A stretch of 64,000 nucleotides of DNA from Strongylocentrotus droebachiensis (GCA_035222895.1 JAVYIG010002535.1:177676-241675); one strand, 5' to 3'. Counted from the stretch's first letter, positions 23,334-36,200 are shown. Notes: generated by a model not told the origin, from the letters alone. Numbers and translations: made by a program.

Positions 23334-24423
23334 TCATGGCTGGTTCAAAAGCCTTACTAGATAGGGTAAAGCACTTTTTCTGTAGCGTTCTGTCCTACAC
23401 TTGATTTCACGTATCCTGTTGCTATGTCTCAATTGTCTTCGAGAAACACTGGCTCTCAGGTAACCACTCACGAAAGTGACAGTAGAGGGACCTAGCAAAG
23501 TTAAGACAGATGTTGGTCTCTTGACATAACTACCATAAAGCTTATGTTTGCGGTTTATTGATTTCAATAACACACGAGTTACCCAAGGCGTTTAACATTT
23601 ACTCTTTAATGTTACCTCAACTAATGGGAAACATAAATTATATAATTTGAAAAATATTTGACGCCTTCCAATGAAAGCAGATCCTTCCAATCAATTTCAG
23701 CCAAGTGTTGCTTGAACCTTGAGATTGTTTTATCATTTATTCTCCGCTTCAAAACCTGTCCATCTCTTTTAAGTTACTACAGAGTCCTTTTTTTACACAA
23801 AATGTAGGCATATGATCTGAAATATCTGAACATATTACACCTGAGCTAAACTAATCTTGAATGCAGTTTGTGAAAATATTGTCAATCAATGTTGCACTAA
23901 TTTCAGTTATAAGGGTAGGTTTAGTGACAAGAGAAAATAATCCAAATGAGTACATAAAATCAACAAAATCTTTAACACTATGGTCATTATTATAATTTAA
24001 TAAAATGATGTTGAAGTCACCCATTAAATATATTTCCTTGTTTCCTTTACTCATTATATGTAGCTGATGTTCTACATTTTCAACAAAGGATGAACTATAA
24101 TAGTTAGGAGCCCTATATACACATCCAACAATAATATTTTTACTGAAGCTTGTTATTTCAACAAAAACAATTTTATACCATGAATCTTTAATGTACAAAC
24201 ATACCCCACCGCCATTCTTTTCTGCTCTACATAATATGAACAAAAGGATAGCCAGGTATCTGAAACATTATATCAGTTGTAGTTTTAAACCAAGTTTCAG
24301 AGACACCTATTACAGAAAAATCATGCTTTAAGCAAGACAACAATTGTAACAAATCATCATAATTCGTACATAAACTCCTGGCATTTACATGCAAAAGATC
24401 AACATATCCTAGTACATTCTGTT
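23334..24423 (-). pseudogene. Non-LTR retrotransposon endonuclease remnant (CR1/L2-like)
   Basis: The minus strand reads an APE-type endonuclease from about 24420 to 23851. It starts with an HVNARSL segment and a GVSETWF segment, then after a frameshift near 24240 shows GGGVCLYIKD, GCVYRAPN, LMGDFNI (catalytic Asp/Asn) and TLIDNIFTN. A separate piece (23573-23334) has the linker-like INRKHKLYGSYVKRPT and then a basic tail. The reverse transcriptase core is absent. Confidence 0.75.
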
Positions 24424-24575
24424 GAAATGCACCGCAATCAACATATGCACAATTAGCATTATGTTCACATCTTATTCAACAATGGTATCCATTATTAACT
24501 ATTTAGAAAACCAATGGCACAACAAACTCTATACACATACAAGTCTGGGAAAAGACTACTCAAGATTGACGTACC

Positions 24576-24672
24576 AAGCATGCACACACACACAGCACAC
24601 ATGCATACATAACAAAGCACACACAGACATTCTCACACCACAGGACACACACACACACGAACACACACAATA
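24576..24672 (+). repeat. (CA)n-rich tract
   Basis: Interrupted CACACA repeats over about 95 bp. Confidence 0.8.
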
Positions 24673-24767
24673 CAACAAATATAAGAACAAAGGTAGCAGT
24701 AAAGATACACATATCAATTCATGAATTGTTAAGGGAAGAACATATTTTATCCTCGATCTTACTTTGC

Positions 24768-24859
24768 CCGTCAAGTTCATAGTGTATAGACCTATGTATC
24801 CGTCAAGTTCATAGTGTATAGACCTATGTATCCGTCAAGTTCATAGTGTATAGACCTAT
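24768..24859 (+). repeat. 32-bp minisatellite, about 2.9 copies
   Basis: The unit starts CCGTCAAGTTCATAGTG and contains TATAGACCTATG. Copies are almost identical. Confidence 0.9.
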
Positions 24860-25170
24860 ACCGCCATAGTCGAGTAACGAAAGGGACTGTTTACGTTTAA
24901 CGAGCTCATAGTTGTGGTGATAACACAAACATGGTAAGTTCTAATTAATTATTTCTTGAGTGTTAACTTTATGAATCTCACATTTGACATGTTCTGTAAT
25001 TCTGCTCTTATTTTTCGTACATCATGGCAAGGTTTAGTTACATGTTAACTCCGTCTCCAGAATATTGTATACTTACTATTACTGCTATCAATGTGCGCTG
25101 GAGTGTTGATGGGATTGTGTGTGTGTGTATGCTGTGCTTGAAGTTGAGTGTGTGACTGATGAATCTTTGT

Positions 25171-26631
25171 AGTATCCCTAACTTAAGGTTCATCTGTGAA
25201 AAAATTTAAAAGAAGCTAATTTCAACTGATTTGGGTAGGTATGGGTATGGACAACTACCAAAAAAAAGGAAGGAGCGATGGGGGTTGGGGAGATTTTTTT
25301 ATTAGAGGTCAAAGGTCAATGACCTCTGCCTAAATCACTAAACATTGTATTTCAGCAACACAATGTGGTATATAGATGATCTTGGTGCCAAAATGCACAG
25401 AATTACGAAAGAAGATGACAAAGAATAACTACTGACCCTTAGAATAAAATCTTGACCTCCGAAAATGAGGTCAAAGGTCAAAAAACTATTTTATCTCTAA
25501 AATGTCATATTTAGAACAGTAAAATTACCATATCATATCAAAATGAGCACAAACAAATAAAAAAGGCTAATTTCAACTTATTGTGGCAGAAATGGGGGTA
25601 TGGGGGTTATTACTTATTCCAAGAGCAGAGGGGGAGGGGTAAATTTCCTTTCTGAGGGTCAAAGGTCATTGACCTTGCACTAAAACACCATACATTGTAT
25701 CTCAGCAACAAAATAAGGTATGTAGATGATCTTGGTGTCAAAATGCACAGGATTACAAAAGAAGATGACATAGTATAACTACTTACCCTTAGAATAAAAT
25801 CCTGACCTCCAAAATGAGGTCAAAGGTAAAAAAATAGATACGTTTTATCACTAAAATGCCCTATTGGTAATAGGAAAATTACGATCTTATATAAAAATGA
25901 GCACAAACAATCGAAGAAGCTAATTTCAACTTATTGTGGCGGGTATGGGGGTTATTGTGTTTTCCAAGAAGAGAGGAGGAGGGGGAATATTTCCTTTCTG
26001 AGGGTCATAGGTCATTGACCCTGCACTACAACACTAGAAATTATATTTCAGCAACAACTTGTTTTGCATAGGCCTCAATGATCTTGGTGTCAAAATACAC
26101 AGAATTATACTGGGGGATAAAAAAAAATATGAAATGGATTCTTCACCACCAAAATACGAGGTTGAAGGTCAAAATGAGCAGAGAGGGGGGGGGGGTGGGG
26201 GGAGGAGGGGGGGGGGGGTTAAAGTTCATTAGTGTCAATTAGTTTGTGTCGGTAAAGTATATGTGCAATTTGCAGATACTACTCACAACTTAGAACTGAC
26301 AGTAACTATTGGCAACACAATACAAATTAAAAGTACTTAGTCTGTATCCTCTTCATCGCTACCAATAACTTCTTCTGCATCTATACTTTCTGTTCAATTG
26401 GAGCAATGTCCACAGCACACTCCACATGCAGATACACATGACATGCCAGCTCTCATGCAGCTGCGTTTCATGTTTTGACACTGTCTCTCCCCTTCCTTGC
26501 AGTTGTAACAAATTCCTTTAAGAAGGTTGTATGGCGCGATACCAACAGACAGCATCTTTGGTCTGATTTTTCTGTTGGAATCTAACTCCTATCCTTTTTC
26601 TTTGGGATCAAGAACAGTGTTGTCAAGATGT
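25171..26631 (+). repeat. Left arm of the foldback element
   Basis: Subrepeats begin near 25215, 25565 and 25915 at AGCTAATTTCAACT or GGCTAATTTCAACT. Each contains a GGGGGTT-rich stretch, AGGTCAAAGGTCA-type sites and the phrase TGATCTTGGTGTCAAAATGC. The arm also has G runs near 26185-26220 and a minus-strand copy of a Cys-rich coding segment (26370-26631). Confidence 0.8.
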
Positions 26632-27776
26632 TTGGACATAAACAGCAAGATGCATGTTGTTGATGGAGGGTGGTTAGTTTATCAGGTAAAGTGTTCCAGT
26701 GGTGCAACCATCGAGACTTTAGTTGATATATTATGTCGGGTATAATGTTCAAAACAATTCAAGGATGCTACTGTAGTGGATGCTACGGGGAAGAATCATC
26801 AACGAAAGATCATGAACATATGCGGCGCCTGGCTGGGAAGCGTCACATCGGACTATATCATGTGACAGAGAGGTTTTCCTGGCAAATGAGAAGAACAAAG
26901 GAACCTTATAATGACAATGATATCTGCAAGGATGGCAAGCCACAATATCACTGTACGCCAAGCAAAATATAATGGTGACACGCTGATCGTTAGGTCTACA
27001 ATAGACATGGTCGGAAGTGTGAATTCCCCAGTTGTTGTTGTCGCCCAGGACACCAATATTTTGATATTGCTCTGCTATCATAGGCATATTGTACTCATTT
27101 GTATTTCCAAGCAGGCTTTGATGGTCTTTACAACAGCTGTAGCATAGACAAAGAAGAATTCCTCTTCAAGTATGGCTGGTCTGGAAACGACACTGTTTCA
27201 TGCATTCATGGACATACCAAATGTGCTTTCTGCAAATGCAGATTTCCTGCAAGTGTCATTACTGCATTCACAAGTAACACTTTAACTGACTCCACAATTC
27301 GAACAGCTGGCTTAAAAGTAATTCAGATCGCATAATTATGGCTCTGGATACTCCCCTAGAAAAGTCTTGCCTATGAAGTTCAAGAAGCAAGCATCCAAGG
27401 GCAAAATCGATCCTGACCGCCTTCCACCAACAGAAGATGCAACAGCTCAACATTCCCTTTGTGACCATCTTCAAGTTGTGGTATGGAAGTATCTTGACAC
27501 CTCTTTTCTTAATCCCAAAGGAAAGGGATGGGATTCCAACAGAAAACTCAGACCAAAGATGCTGTCTGTTGGTATCGGGCCAGACAACCTTCTTAAAGGA
27601 ATTTGTTACAACTGCAAGGAAGGGGAGAGGCAGTGTCAAAACATGAAATGCAGCTGCATGAAAGCTGGCATGTCATGTGTATCTGCATGTGGAGTGTGCT
27701 GTGGACATTGCTCCAAAGGAACAGAAAGCATAGATGCAGAAGAAGTTATTGATAGCGATGAAGAGGAAACAGAATG
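26632..27776 (+). pseudogene. Degenerate ORF of a multicopy invertebrate family with Cys-rich C-terminus
   Basis: Fragments in shifting frames are collinear: VVDGGWLVYQV; STKDHEHMRR (about 26800); PVVVVAQDTNILILLCYH (about 27025-27085); YGWSGNDTVSC (about 27170); then LPPTEDATAQHSL and a C-terminus with CNCKEGERQC-like residues and CMKAGMSCVSACGVCCGHC (27600-27715), ending in an acidic tail and TGA at 27775. From memory this order belongs to a widespread multicopy family of marine invertebrate predicted proteins whose function I cannot name. At least three frame breaks make this copy inactive. The final ~290 bp lie within the right arm. Confidence 0.5.
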
Positions 27777-28897
27777 AGTACTATTAAGTTGTGAGTAGTA
27801 TTCTGCAAATGGTTGATTATAATGATTATAAATGCACATATACTTTACATACACAAACTAATTGACCCCCTCCTCCCCCTCTGCTCATTTTGACCTTCAC
27901 CCTCGTATTTTGGTGGTGAAGACTCCATTTCTTATTTTGTTTATCTCCCAGTATAATTCTGTGCATTTTGACACCAAGATCATCAAGGCCTATGTAAAAC
28001 ATCACATGCTGTTGCTGTAATACAATTTCTAGTGTTGTAGTGCAGGGTCAATGACCTTTTATCCTCAGAGAATTTCCCCCTCCTCCTCTCTCATTTTGGA
28101 ATAATAACCCACATTCCGCCACATTAAGTTGAAATTAGCCTCTTCGATTTGTTTGTGCTCATGTTTACTCTTATCGTCATCTTCCTGTTACCAATAGGAC
28201 ATTGTAGTGATAAAACGTATACTTTTTACCTTTGACCTCATTTTTGGAGGTCAAGATATTATTCTAAGGGTCAGTAGTTATTCTATGTCATCTTCTTTCA
28301 TAATCCTGTGCATTTTGACACCAAGATCATCTACATACCTTATTTTGTTGCTGAGATACAATGTATAGTGTTTTAGTGCAAGGTCAATGACCTTTGACCC
28401 TCAGAAAGGAAATTTACCCCTCCCCCTCTGCTTTTGGAATAAATAATAACCCCCATACCCCCATATCTGCCACAATAAGCTGAAATTAGCCTCTTTGATT
28501 TGTTTGTGCTCATTTTTATATGATATGGTAATTTTACTGTTATAAATATGACATTTTAGAGATAAAATAGTGTTTTGACCTTTGACCTCATTTTCGGAGG
28601 TCAAGATTTTATTCTAAGGGTCAGAAGTTATTCTATGTCATCTTCTTTTGTAATCCTGTTCATTTTGACACCAAGATCATCTATATACCATATTTTGTTG
28701 CTGAAATACAATTTTTAGTGATTTAGGCAGAGGTCATTGACCTTTGACCTCTAATAAAAAATTCTCCCCAACCCCCATCGCTCCTTCCTTTTTTTTGGTA
28801 GTTGTCCATACCCATACCTACCCAAATCAGTTGAAATTAGCTTCTTTTAAATTTTTTCACAGATTGGCTCAATATGTGGCTAATTTAGGGTTACTAT
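27489..28897 (-). repeat. Right arm of the foldback element
   Basis: Reverse complement of the left arm, with the same three subrepeats in mirror order and the plus-strand Cys-rich coding end at its inner edge. Confidence 0.8.
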
Positions 28898-29091
28898 TGA
28901 CTGATTTGTCTAGACTGACAGTATAAATTATTATTTACATACATTTTTTGTGTATTGTGTCGATGTCTTTGGTGCAGTTGTGTTTATTACTACTCATACT
29001 AGTCATAATGGAAGACGATCTGCAAGAAAATATTTATGTTTTAGTAAATGATTGTAATTATATAGATTGTGCTGATTTCCAGCCCAGGTCC

Positions 29092-29965
29092 CCAAAACAG
29101 TTGAAACCAGTTGGATTTTCAACTGGTATCAACTAGAATCAACTGGTATACCAGTTGATTCCAGTTGACGGAACTGGGATATGTGCCAGTTTATTCTACT
29201 GGTTTCAACTGGATTCAACTGGTACCATAATTGTAACCAGTTAACACAACTGGTAAACTACACATGCACCAGTATATCCCAGTTTAAAACCAATAAACCA
29301 TACTGGTATTAAATTGTTACACCAGTTGATACCAGTTAACTCTTAAGCTGCCACCCATACAATGCAACCAGTGCCACAGTGCTAATTCCTATTGTGCCAC
29401 AGTGCTAATCTCCTGCGTGCCAAGTTAATTTTAAGGTTGGTTCAAGTGCGTGTTATTTAAATCTTTACAAAAAACAAATCGCTGAATTACTCGAGAAAAT
29501 CCAATCTGACTGTTGTATACAAAGACGCGTAATCCAAAGCCGATAATCTGATGCACGCGATGGTACTTTCAATAGCGCTGCAAAAGCACTCAGCACGGTG
29601 CAATGGGCATGAACCAATAACTGTTATTACATCTGCGCGCTAGCGCGCACGAAGCACCGTAGCGGTGGCTCGCTAGCATGAACGTGGTTTCAATCGATAG
29701 CACGCTCGCGTGCACATGGCACTATAACAATAGCGCGCTAGCAGTCTCATGGCAGGATAAGAGTTAAAGGCAATAGGCCTTACTGGTACATCTGCCAGTT
29801 GATTCCAGTTTAAAACCCATAAAACCAGAGTGGACCATTTGAGACCAGTTATTTTCAGTAGATACCAGTTGAAAGCCAGTAGATGATTACCAGTTGAAAA
29901 CCAGTAGATGATGGCCAGTTGATTTGCCAGTTGAAACCAGTAGATGAATACCAGTTCATTGTAGC
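29092..29965. repeat. Repeat with two blocks of CCAGTTGA/TCAACTGG motifs
   Basis: Blocks at 29092-29345 and 29786-29965 are packed with ACCAGTTGA and its reverse complement, at irregular 10-20 bp spacing. The 440-bp middle has a direct pair GTGCCACAGTGCTAAT and GCGCGCTAGCGCGC-type palindromes. Together they may be one nonautonomous element. It ends about 150 bp before the first recognised GNMT-like exon. Confidence 0.6.
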
Positions 29966-30114
29966 TTGTGCATATTCATGCTTATTTTGCATATTTTCAC
30001 AGAAAATATAATTATCATGATCTGTCAAACAAATGTGACAATGCACATCAATTTTGTGATTTATATTTTATTAGTCAATCATTGACAAATTTATTATATA
30101 TGTTACAATTACAG

Positions 30115-30263
30115 CAAGACGTTTCGAATCCATTTGATGACAGCGATGCTGTCCACAAGCTCGGTCCGTTGGCGGAGCGGTCGTCCGGTTACAAGAGCTG
30201 GTTGCTGGGAGTTTTGCAGGGTCACAAATGTCATCGCGTCCTTGACGTAGCCTGCGGATCAGG
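30115..30263 (+). CDS. GNMT: GNMT-like plus copy, exon with SAM motif I
   Basis: Acceptor ACAATTACAG and donor AGG/GTAAGA. Encodes about 49 residues including SSGYKSWLLGVL and RVLDVACGS, ending in phase 2. It aligns to mammalian GNMT just after the N-terminal arm, so an upstream coding exon is expected; none was recognised. Confidence 0.85.
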
Positions 30264-33200
30264 GTAAGATTCAAACGAAGATGTTGATGATGACGATTGT
30301 GATTATGATAATATCAATAATAAAAATAACATAACATATCATGTTCATTATTATAATGATAATGAGAATAATATTACTACTAGGTCTATATGCTACTACT
30401 TATAGTACAACAACTTATAATGATACTTAATAATGATGATAATAATAATGATGATAATGATAATCAAGGGCCTCGTGACCATAGATAACATGTAGCGCGC
30501 GTGCCACGCGTTCTTGGTTTTGCCCAACATAGCGTCACTGGTTCTTGATTTCCAACATATAGCGCCACCCCTTCTTTATTCAAAGAAAACAGCGCCACGC
30601 GTATTATGTTCATTACTTGAAAAACGCGCGCTGCCAGCTGTTGCCAGCTCTGAAAGTAATGAAGCGCTAGCGTTCATGTCATTACTATTTTCGAAACACA
30701 CCCGTAGATCTATGCAGTAAAGTGGGGATAGGAGAGAGAGAGAGAGAAGTGCAGGAGCAGTTTGGGAGAGAGAGAGACAGACACACCGACGCACATGGAT
30801 CACGCGTACTACTAGGCATTATTTTATCACTGTTGTATTCTTCATGCTATTACACTGTTGCTGTGGGGAAATGAAAATGCGATACACATAGCTTAGCGCA
30901 GCGGCCTAGCCTGTGTGTGTGTAGTCCACGTCCTGGACGATTTTTATTGAAGCGCAACCCCCTAACATAACCAACAGATGACGCAGTCATCTTATGCGGT
31001 GGTCACATCCCGCCGTACTTGCAAGTGCGTGCTGTCTACGTGCAAAAACGTGGGCAAAACTTGGGTATCGGTACGTGGTGAGTACCGCCTCCGTACGGAT
31101 TTGGGAGCACGCAGACACACCGTAGCACTTTTAGTGCACGAGGAACTTTCGCTGCGTTCGGGCTACCGATTCACCCCCAGTGCGCGTGACGTGCGTGCCC
31201 GGTACTGCCAACGAGCGCACAACGCACTGACTCCGTGCGTTTTTAAATTTGTTTCCCACGATCACTTGCTCTATGGAAGGCGCACTTAGCACGTGCGTGC
31301 TGCGCACGTGATAAGCGCGTGGTCCGTGCTTACTCGCCACTTCCCCAGCTCAACTTTCTAATGAGCACGCAGAATTCACGTGGACCGTACCGAGTAAGCA
31401 CGTTCTCCGCACTTACAACGCACATTGTGCGCACTGATTTATGCAGTATACAAAAGCCGAGCCGACGGAAGAGTGCCAACATTTCGTCTCCAAGATGGCG
31501 CCGAAGAAGACACAGAATAAGGGGTCAGCTGCATCTGCAGCTCAAAAGGCAGCGGATAAGAAGGCCAGAGAGGCCCAACAGAAACGGGCCGCGGAAGATG
31601 AGAGGGCCAGAGAGGAAGAGGAGAGGAGGAGCGAAAAAGAGTCAGATGGTGACGCCAAAGCGTCTGATCATGAGGAGGGTGCTGCATGCTGGTGGATCGG
31701 AGAAGGGGTCACATGAAAAGGGTGTGACAAAGGAAAAGGCCAACTGCTCGTTCTCGGCGAAACAGGAGGAGCGCCTGGTTGAGTTCTTCTCGGTCAATCC
31801 GGTCTTCTTCGATAAGTTTCCCAGTGTTTTCCCTTCCCTTGAGGCCCGTTGGCCGACCATCTGGTTGGTTTCGGTCATCTGCACATCCTCCCTCCAGGCC
31901 CCGGGGACCACGTTGCCATCCTCATCCTCGTGGTACAAATTAAGGTCCTGTAGTCCGGGCCGGCGCTTTCGCAGCCAATTGTGAAGGATGAGGCAGCCCA
32001 ACACAACGCGAATCACCCTGTCAGGCTCCAACTGCAGGGTGGTGAGTAGGCACCGCCACCGGTGAGCCAATATCCCGAAGCCGTTCTCCACAACCCGACG
32101 GGCCCGAGAGGTCCGATAGTTCATCACGCTCTATTTGTGGGTCATGGCACGGCGACTGTATGGCTTCAAGAGCCACTTTCGCAGGGAAAAAGCATCATCG
32201 CCTACGATGAAGTAGGGAAAGTTCCGGTCGTCGCCTGGAAGTGGATCCGGTGCTGGGAATCCAATGGTGTTGTCCTCCAGTGCCCCCCGGAGGGTGGACT
32301 CGTTGAACACGCGTGCGTCTGAAGAAGAGCCGTTTGCCCCCACCTTGCACCACAAGAAGGAATAGTTAGCATCCACGATAGCCAGGAGCACCACAGAACA
32401 GAAGCGCTTATAATTGTAATAGAGCGATCCACTTTTATTGGGCTTCTTGATGGCGATATGTTTCCCATCGATCGCCCCATAACAGTGGTAAACGTTCCAT
32501 CGCGTTCCAAACTGGCTGGCGACGGCTTTCCACTCGTCCTGTGTGGAGGGCATGTTGAACATCTCCTCCTTATGTTCCTTGTAGATGGCGGTGCAGACCT
32601 CCGGCACGAACGTGGATATGCTGTTGTGTGCCACCCGGAAGTCGTAAATTTTAAAGCAAATACAAAGCAAAACCAAGAATTTGTTATGGCAGAAATGAAG
32701 ACACACACCTTGGGCACTTGGTGATTCGAGGGGTCACTCGGAGCAGGAGCTCTGCGAAGAGATTGGGGTCCATTCGGATGTATCCGACATAGTCCCCCCG
32801 CGATTCACGCTCTAGCTCTTGGAACAACGTTTCGTACTGCCCGAAAAGCCTCCTCCTCTCGATCCATGGGCGAACCCACCATCTCCTGCGTCGGCATCTC
32901 TGTTGCCTCTCTCTATCCCGTATCAAGGCAAGTAATACCACGTCGTGCTCATGCGCTGCCACTTGAAGGTGTTCTTGCAGCATCAGAACCCGGAGTCTCT
33001 GCGGTGGAATGGGCGGCATCTTGAGGAGGCAGCAGCAGCTGGGACTTCTAGAGAAAATGGGAATGTCGTCCTGTATACTTCGACATACCCCGACTCACCA
33101 AGTTCTTCGTACGTGCACGCACTTACAACGTGCGAGTGAGTAAGGACACCGTACGTGAGCAGCACGTGTAAGTGCGGCCTCCGTAAGATAACGTGGCAAC

Positions 33201-36200
33201 CGCACGGAGACCGTACGTTGTAAGCACGTAGTAAGCACGTTGTAAGCACGTACAACGCACTTACCACGTGCGCAACGTACGATGCACGCAACCGCTCTAG
33301 GCCAGGCGTGGCGTGCGGGCCACGTACTTACACCGTGCGTGTGACGTGCTTTGCCGGTACTCCCTCCCTGCCTTTGCCACTCCCTTCCTACGTTTTCAGA
33401 AAACGTGGCGGCTTTGGCCTCCCCAAAAACCGTACGGACTAAAAACACGCACGGTGGGATGTGACCAACGCTTTACCGCGCTACTCCAATCATGGAGTCT
33501 AGTAATTAAGTCCATGCTCCAATGATTCACTTACCCCAGTTGTGGGAGTACGACTATTCTGCATGTGCGTATGGGCGTGTTTGTGTGTGTGTGCAATGCG
33601 GTGTGCACTCAACCAGACCAGACGATAGCGAAATCGTGCACAACAGTCCAGGGGGTGGACTAGTGTGTGTGTTGACCTGAACTCGAACTTTCATTGTGCG
33701 AAAGATATATGTGAATCTGAAAGAAGATTTCTATTAACCAGTTATTCATGTAGGCTCAGTGTTGCCCACGGTAAAGTGTCAGATTAAAATATGTGCCAGT
33801 ATGATAATGATGATGATCATGGTAATCATCAGGCATGGTAATCACTAAAATTCCTAATTTGTTTCTGATTTATGTGCAAAAACTGGCCCATGCATTTCTT
33901 AATTCAATATTTAAGTACATGCATGTAAACATTTATACATATAATCAGGTATAAGTACAAAAGAGAATTATCCAAAATATTGGCATTACAATTGTGAAGT
34001 AGGCAGCAGGCATACATACAAACACCAGCCCCTAGAACTGACGAAGTCGGAATGGATTGCATTGAATAATTTGCAATTGCTGCAAATCTCTCTCTCTCCC
34101 CTATATTTTCATGGGTATTTTACATATTAAAACATGGAACTTATTTGATGTCTGCATGATGGCGACTCTTTATAGTTTTGTTTAATTTCGCCTCCCAATA
34201 AGTTCCTACCAGTTGGCGGTACATCAAATTTGTTTGTTATTAGTTGTTTCATAATAGTATATAATAAGAATACTTGTTATTATTATTATAATAATATTAA
34301 TAATATATTTCTTACGCGCGCCAAATGTACTTGATATCTACTGCCCAAGTCATAATATGTCTAGTGCGAATATAAAAATATCAAAAGCGCCATGCACAAA
34401 GTAACAAAAACAGCTGCACCATTTTGAACCACCTGGTACCAGCAACATATTGCAGTAACACTATCACAATTGCTCACTTTCCTTTCATCGCCATATTATT
34501 CACGGTAAGTGTTTGTTTTGTATCATTAATTACTATCATTTTACTTATTCTTCAAACATCACTTTATTGATCATACATTTATTGACCATCATACAAATGG
34601 GTAATCTTTTAATCACAACGGAAATGTTGTTCTTCGTTAAAGATAAAGTTGAGTTCGGGGGGGGGGGGGGTGTTTCACAAAGACTAAGATCGACTTTAAG
34701 TTGGACTTAACTATGGCAGGCCGCTAATGCCACTGTTTCTCTCACCATTTACTGGTATTGGTCTCTCATGAGAGTTACAAATCAAGGTCACAAATCTACA
34801 GAATTTACACTTTTTGATAGTTCATGATTGAAGGAAAAAATATTATCTGAAGATCATAATTGAGATACCAATAGTGAGAGCAACCAGTGGCATGAATGGC
34901 CTGCCTTAGTTAAGTCCTACTTAAAGTCGATCTTAGTTTTTGTGAAACACCCCCCCCCCCCCTCCCCCCAAGTCATGCGATTGCATTGTGAAAGACAAGG
35001 TGTGGATTGGATCAGAAAAAAAAATTGTTGCAAGTAGCATGTAAGTATTGGTGTGTACTACAAGGTTCTGGAGTCATCACAATCATAATAAATGTGGCCC
35101 AGTCTTGATAAAGTAACAAGCACTGTACACATGCAGATCATATGGGACTACACAAATGATGTCAGGGCTTCTTACCTTGATTTCCTTATCTGTTTATGTT
35201 CATTACTCAGCCAGTATACATTTTCTACCACAATCGTTTGGCAAATTGTATTTATTTGTAGTGTTGAACATTCAGTGTATGTTTTGTTTGAGTCTGTGAG
35301 AATTTTTTTTTTTTTTTTAAACCAGAACTGAAGTTTATCTTTAAACGTTTTAGTGTTTGTTAATTATATTGTGATCATTATTACCATCCCTTTGCAGTGT
35401 GGACTCTTTATTTCTGCTCAAGCATGAAATGGAGGTTGTTAGCTGTGATGATGCTGAAGCGATGCTCTCCTACGCCAGAGCTGAAAAGGAACGTCTTGGA
35501 CTTAAAGACTGGGGTAAGGCATGTTTTGATCTTTTTTAACCAAAATAATAGCCAAACTTATACAATCGTAAGGCCATTTTATATATTTTGTGAGTAGCTA
35601 CGTTTACACTTGTCATTCATGTAAACATTTTATGTATTCTCTTTTATTTTAATACAATATTACTACATACAAGAGCAAAAGAAAATACAAACTTTGACCA
35701 ATCATACCCTATTTCCCATAAAGTTAGAATGATTTGTTCTTATATCTTTTCCTCAAATGATAGCGACAAACGACAATATGATTTATTCTAGACAAAGTTT
35801 AAATCTTCCCGAAACAGATTAATCTTCATTGATCAATAACGTTTTGAGATGGCATCAACATTATATCCACCCATTGTGATAAGCTAATTTATAAAAGAAC
35901 AGTAATCATTAAAAAAAACATGATGATGCTGAAACGATGCTCTCCTACGCTACATCGGAAAAAAGAACGTCTGGGACTCTTCGACTGGGGTAAAAGCCTT
36001 TTGTTTGTTTGAGTGTTTGTGTGTGTGTTTTTTTAAATCTTGTTCTTCGCTTGTTTGTCGTTTTTGTTTGAGTTCTAATCGTCATGTCAATTCCATCAGA
36101 ATTATTATCAACAATTTGAAGTAATTATTATTATTATGAGTAGTAGTAGTAGTAATAGAAGTATTATTGTAATTATAATTAGTATTATTATCGTTATTGT

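Larger units (their letters stand above)
25171..28897. mobile_element. Foldback element with ~1.4-kb inverted arms
   Basis: Left-arm sequence from about 25171 (TAGTATCCCTAA) to 26631 returns as reverse complement from about 27489 to 28897 (TTAGGGTTACTA), leaving a ~0.85-kb loop. Each arm contains three tandem ~350-bp subrepeats and, at its inner end, the 3' end of a coding region. Arms are diverged by many point changes and small indels, so the element is not very recent. TTG flanks both ends but is too short to prove a target duplication. This is a foldback/Galileo-like architecture; the superfamily is not determined. Confidence 0.8.
30995..33472. mobile_element. PIF/Harbinger DNA transposon in GNMT intron 1
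   Basis: 2,478 bp flanked by the 3-bp duplication TTA (30992-30994 and 33473-33475), the TWA target typical of PIF/Harbinger. Termini match as GCG, one variable base, then TGGTCACATCCC and CCGT. Subterminal regions (31020-31440 and 33100-33445) are full of ACGTGC/GTACG/GTAAGCACGT repeats in mirror orientation. It encodes a minus-strand nuclease and a plus-strand MADF-type protein, converging and both truncated. Confidence 0.9.
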
